A DNA stretch of 64,000 nucleotides from Paracoccus pantotrophus (GTDB lineage Bacteria > Pseudomonadota > Alphaproteobacteria > Rhodobacterales > Rhodobacteraceae): NCBI RefSeq assembly GCF_008824185.1, contig NZ_CP044426.1, forward strand, positions 2,054,501 through 2,118,500, given 5' to 3'. Shown one piece after another: positions 60,709 through 64,000 of the stretch. A model generated the notes under the pieces. It was not told the DNA's origin, ran no database searches, and saw only the letters and a list, made by a program, of their open reading frames with translations. Position numbers and translations under genes: made by a program. The stretch's first letter is position 1. Every line of letters begins with the position of its first letter.

Positions 60709-63219
60709 ATGACGAAAGAGCACGAATTCAAGACATGGCTCGAGCAAGGCGGAGCCCAGACAGAAGCGGGCCGCAATTCGCGGGCTTACGCGATCCGAAC
60801 CATTGAGCGGAACCTTTCGGCGCTTGGAATGCCGCATCGGGATCTCGACGAGGCATGGGAAGCCGACAGGTTCGAGGCGCTGCGAGAGCGTCTGCGCAAA
60901 ATTCGGGAGGATGCCCGAACAGGCGGTCAGGACTACCGAATCCTCATGCCGGACTCCGACAATCCCCACAACAGGCTCTCCAACTGGGGTAGCTGGTTGG
61001 GGCAGTACGGGCGGTTCCTGGCGGGTGACCCTCCGGGAGCGGCCAAGGACGCTGATCGGATACGGCAATACATACTCGAGCACTACATCGAGCCCGCGCG
61101 TGAGGAAGGTCGCGACCACGTCGACGTGCTCGTCCGCGACGTGAACGAAGCACTTGGGCTCAAGGAGGCCTGGCCGAATATCTGCCAAGCTCTGGCCGGA
61201 CGGATATTCCAGGACATGGCGCAGCTCCCAGAGCCTGAACGGATCGGGGCCGACCAAAGCTCAGCCACGGTGTTCCGCTTCAAGCTTGATGAGACTGTTC
61301 AGTCCGATGGAAGCCGCCCCTTCGTCCTTTTCGATGCGACGGGGGCCCCCTTTCAGCCTGTCAGGAACTACAACCGCAGCAGCGGCGTATCGGCATTTCG
61401 GATCAAGCCGCGAGGCGCCGGGAACAAGGCGGATGAGGCTATCGAGACGGAGGACATCGTCGATGTCGCACGGGCGATGCTCGTCGACGGCCTCGCGTCA
61501 CGCGTCAAGGCGATCGCCGGCGGACCCGTCAATTACCTGACCTACGGCGGCGACAAGCTTGTTCGCTATGAGCTCTCTCCGGAGATTGCTCAGGCAATCG
61601 GTGTTCCCCCACGTGGCGGCGTGAATGGAACGAGCAGTGCTGACGACGGTCGCGCGACTGACGCCAAGATCCAGAAGGGATTCACCCCCATGAACCTCAT
61701 TCTCTACGGGCCACCCGGCACCGGGAAAACCTTTTCCACTGCGGCCGAGGCAGTGCGGCTGTGCGGCGAGCCGGTGCCGCAGGATCGGGCCGAGCTCATG
61801 GCGGTCTACCAGAGGCTCGTGGCGGCCGGGCGCGTCGAGTTCGTCACATTCCACCAGTCGATGGCCTACGAGGATTTTGTCGAAGGTCGGCAGCCCATGA
61901 CCGGGGCGGACGGCGAAGGTGAGGCGGAGTCGGCTGGCTTCCGGCTCGAAACGGTCCACGGGATATTCAGGCGGATCGCGAAGCGCGCGGAGACCAGCCG
62001 TGGGCGCTCATCGGGCGATGACATGATCAGGCTGGAGGACCGCCAGGTCTTCAAGATGTCGATCGGCGAAGCGAACAACCCCGAGGACGCCCACTTGTTC
62101 GAGGAAGCGATAGAGGGCGGTTACACGCTCCTCGGCTTCGACGACATCGACTGGAGCGATGAGAAGTACGCCAGCCGGGAGGCGATTTTCGAAGCCTGCA
62201 AGGACCACCGAGACGGCAGCGGCGACATAGATTCAAGATCCGGATGGGTGCAGATGCCCTTTCGATTCCGGAACTGGGTCCGGCACGGCGACATCGTGAT
62301 CGTATCGAAGGGAAACCAGCAGTTCCGTGCCATCGGGGAGTTCGTCGGCGATTACGAGTTCAAGCCACGGCCGGAAGGGGGCTATGCCCACCGTCGCGCG
62401 GTGCGATGGCTCTGGCTGGATCGTGACGGGGTAGCGGTCAGCGAGATCTACAGCCGCGGCTTCATGCAGCAGTCGATTTATCTGCTCTACGACAGCGAGC
62501 TCAATATTCCGGCGCTCGAGCGCTACATGAACAGTCAGAGGAACGACGGGGGTGACGAGCCCGATCAGTTCGTTCTGATTATCGACGAGATCAACCGGGC
62601 GAACATTTCCAAGGTTTTCGGCGAACTGATCACCCTTCTCGAGGCCGACAAGCGGCTCAACCAGCCGAATGCGGTACGGGTCCGCTTGCCCTATTCCGGG
62701 GACGAATTCGGCGTGCCGTCCAACCTGCACATCCTCGGCACGATGAACACGGCCGACCGGTCGATCGCGCTTCTCGACACTGCACTCCGGCGGCGGTTCA
62801 CCTTCCGTGAAATGATGCCTGATGCATCCATCCTCGAAGACGCTGGTCAGAAATGCGGGATCGACCTGCCGCGACTTCTCGCCACGATCAATGAGCGGAT
62901 TGAGTATCTCTACGACCGCGAACACCAGATCGGACACGCCTACTTCACTGCGTGCAGTTCGCGAGCAGATGTCGACGAGGTCATGCGCCACAAGGTCATC
63001 CCGCTCCTCGCGGAATACTTCTTCGAAGACTGGGCCAAGATCGCAGCGGTGCTCGGCGACCTAGAACCGGGTGAGGGTTCGATCACCGGTGGCTTTCTCA
63101 AGCGTGCGATCCTGAAACCGCCTCCGGGCCTCGAGGACGGCGATGCTGTCGCCCGGTTTCGCTGGCAGGTCCGATCCGTCGATGAGGGCTTCGACTACAG
63201 CAAGTTGGTCGGGACATGA
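60709..63219 (+). CDS. mcrB: McrB-like AAA+ GTPase/ATPase with EVE-like insertion
   Basis: An 836-residue protein. The N-terminal 310 residues contain an MrcB-N-type region (RAMLVDGLASRVKAIAGGPV). Walker A is ILYGPPGTGKTFS with Gly334, Walker B LIIDEINRANISKVFGELIT with Asp626, then GTMNTADRSIALLDTALRRRF, all characteristic of McrB. Between Walker A and B there are about 290 residues instead of about 80 in E. coli McrB. Residues 445-590 there (VFKMSIGEANNPEDAHLFEE, FRNWVRHGDIVIVSKGNQQF, AIGEFVGDYEF) look like an EVE/PUA-like fold. It reads modified DNA with McrC as nuclease. Confidence 0.9.
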   Translation: MTKEHEFKTWLEQGGAQTEAGRNSRAYAIRTIERNLSALGMPHRDLDEAWEADRFEALRERLRKIREDARTGGQDYRILMPDSDNPHNRLSNWGSWLGQYGRFLAGDPPGAAKDADRIRQYILEHYIEPAREEGRDHVDVLVRDVNEALGLKEAWPNICQALAGRIFQDMAQLPEPERIGADQSSATVFRFKLDETVQSDGSRPFVLFDATGAPFQPVRNYNRSSGVSAFRIKPRGAGNKADEAIETEDIVDVARAMLVDGLASRVKAIAGGPVNYLTYGGDKLVRYELSPEIAQAIGVPPRGGVNGTSSADDGRATDAKIQKGFTPMNLILYGPPGTGKTFSTAAEAVRLCGEPVPQDRAELMAVYQRLVAAGRVEFVTFHQSMAYEDFVEGRQPMTGADGEGEAESAGFRLETVHGIFRRIAKRAETSRGRSSGDDMIRLEDRQVFKMSIGEANNPEDAHLFEEAIEGGYTLLGFDDIDWSDEKYASREAIFEACKDHRDGSGDIDSRSGWVQMPFRFRNWVRHGDIVIVSKGNQQFRAIGEFVGDYEFKPRPEGGYAHRRAVRWLWLDRDGVAVSEIYSRGFMQQSIYLLYDSELNIPALERYMNSQRNDGGDEPDQFVLIIDEINRANISKVFGELITLLEADKRLNQPNAVRVRLPYSGDEFGVPSNLHILGTMNTADRSIALLDTALRRRFTFREMMPDASILEDAGQKCGIDLPRLLATINERIEYLYDREHQIGHAYFTACSSRADVDEVMRHKVIPLLAEYFFEDWAKIAAVLGDLEPGEGSITGGFLKRAILKPPPGLEDGDAVARFRWQVRSVDEGFDYSKLVGT

Positions 63220-64000
63220 TCCGCCGCACGATCCGCGAATGGGAGCACATCGCCTACGGACCTGGCGACACCGAGATCGCGGAGATGCAAGCAGACCGGA
63301 TTGCCGCGGTTGCGCGGGCCTCGAGCTTCTCCGGGCGCGGGGGTGAGGGTGTTCTGGAACACGGGCGAAAGGGGCTCCGCGCACGTGGCGTCGTCGGCGT
63401 CATAGCCACCCCCGGCTGCCAACTGGAGATTCTCCCAAAGATCGAGGGGGGCGGCGAGAGCGGGGTGTCGGATGCGGTACTCAGGCAGCGCCTCATCCAC
63501 ATGCTTGCGGTGACCTACGATCTGCCAATTGAAGCCGGCGCAATGACGCAGCTCGGCTGGCAGCGCGAGACCGTGCTCGAACTTCTGATCCGTCTGTTCT
63601 GTGCGAAGCTGACCGACGCGGTTCGGCAGGGGATGCCACGCCACTACCTCGAACACGAAGATGACCTGCCTGCGCTTCGGGGACGCCTGGACGTTACACG
63701 GCAGTTCTCGACGCTCGCGGTCTCGCCACAAAAGCTGGCGTGCCGTTTCGATGCTCTGTCGCCGGACATAGCGCTGAACCAGGTGATGCGGGCGGCGGTC
63801 AGCAAGTTGTCGCGTCTGTCCGGTGCACCGGATAACCAGCGGGCGCTGCGCGAACTGAGCTTCGTGTACGCCGACGTAGCCGACGTCCCTCCGAACGCCC
63901 TCCGCTGGGACCGGATCGTCCTGGACCGCACCAATCGTCGTTGGCGGGATCTCCTGTCTCTCGCGCGCCTCTTTCTATCGGACCGGCACCAGCAGACGAG
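63216..64000 (+). CDS. mcrC: McrC-like nuclease subunit (C-terminus off window)
   Basis: The start ATG at 63216 overlaps the mcrB stop by 4 bp. About 260 residues are visible: MIRRTIREWEHIAYGPGD, VVGVIATPGCQLEILPKI and LIRLFCAKLTDAVRQGMPRHY followed by LRGRLDVTRQF, as in McrC proteins. The PD-(D/E)xK nuclease domain should lie beyond the edge. McrC binds McrB hexamers and cuts DNA. Confidence 0.92.
   Translation, partial: MIRRTIREWEHIAYGPGDTEIAEMQADRIAAVARASSFSGRGGEGVLEHGRKGLRARGVVGVIATPGCQLEILPKIEGGGESGVSDAVLRQRLIHMLAVTYDLPIEAGAMTQLGWQRETVLELLIRLFCAKLTDAVRQGMPRHYLEHEDDLPALRGRLDVTRQFSTLAVSPQKLACRFDALSPDIALNQVMRAAVSKLSRLSGAPDNQRALRELSFVYADVADVPPNALRWDRIVLDRTNRRWRDLLSLARLFLSDRHQQT

Overview
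The window is GC-rich and densely coded. Its gene content and protein style point to an alphaproteobacterium, most likely Rhodobacteraceae and possibly Paracoccus. That placement is inferred from the proteins, not from an rRNA. Three kinds of DNA are present: ordinary chromosome (1 to about 21.5 kb), a scar zone of broken genes and insertion sequences (21.5 to 25.3 kb), and an integrated accessory region that starts at a tRNA-fMet fragment (26.2 kb) and runs past the right edge.

Chromosomal part: a truncated LolD/YbbA-type ABC ATPase diverges from a TesA-type esterase. Next come cysteine synthase and a Crp/Fnr regulator, and a helical protein of unknown function. A leftward GNAT-YcaO-TfuA-unknown cluster follows; YcaO/TfuA pairs make thioamides or azolines on peptides or proteins. 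A class III cyclase-TolB-TPR protein diverges from it. From 20.5 back to 11.7 kb lies a tightly coupled nine-gene leftward operon: NMT1-type ABC importer, FAD oxidoreductase, type III CoA-transferase, enoyl-CoA hydratase, ferredoxin, DHDPS-family lyase and 2-oxoglutarate-semialdehyde-type dehydrogenase. It diverges from its likely LysR regulator. It looks like uptake and breakdown of an unidentified small acid, perhaps ending at 2-oxoglutarate.

Scar zone: remnants of a HerA-like ATPase, an AEC-type transporter, IS66 genes and a truncated unknown protein surround a complete IS3-family element whose transposase is frameshifted by a hairpin-forming insert. A truncated second IS3-family element and a ParDE toxin-antitoxin pair follow.

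Accessory region: the 3' half of an initiator tRNA, still followed by a leftward terminator, marks an integration site. To its right are a DUF6880-type protein, a tyrosine integrase, and a three-gene operon of a CapW/BrxR-like WYL regulator plus type III Mod and Res. An IS21-family fragment then abuts a phage block of about 20 kb, mostly leftward (36.7-56.5 kb). Read from its early end, the block holds an AlpA-like protein, a recombination and replication module, HNH, methyltransferase, small and large terminase, portal, prohead protease, capsid and head-completion proteins. It has no tail, lysis or repressor genes. It is either a prophage cut by IS21 or a capsid-encoding satellite-like element. 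A 395-bp noncoding gap beside the primase carries six copies of one 10-mer arranged as three inverted pairs and is a candidate origin.

The right end is a defence island: a two-gene QueC-like pair (enzyme plus a Met-Gly-starting partner), a Fic protein with palindromes at its promoter, and McrBC whose McrB carries an EVE/PUA-like insertion inside the AAA+ domain. The QueC-like pair, the repeat-rich origin candidate and the tail-less head module are the best candidates for something little described.
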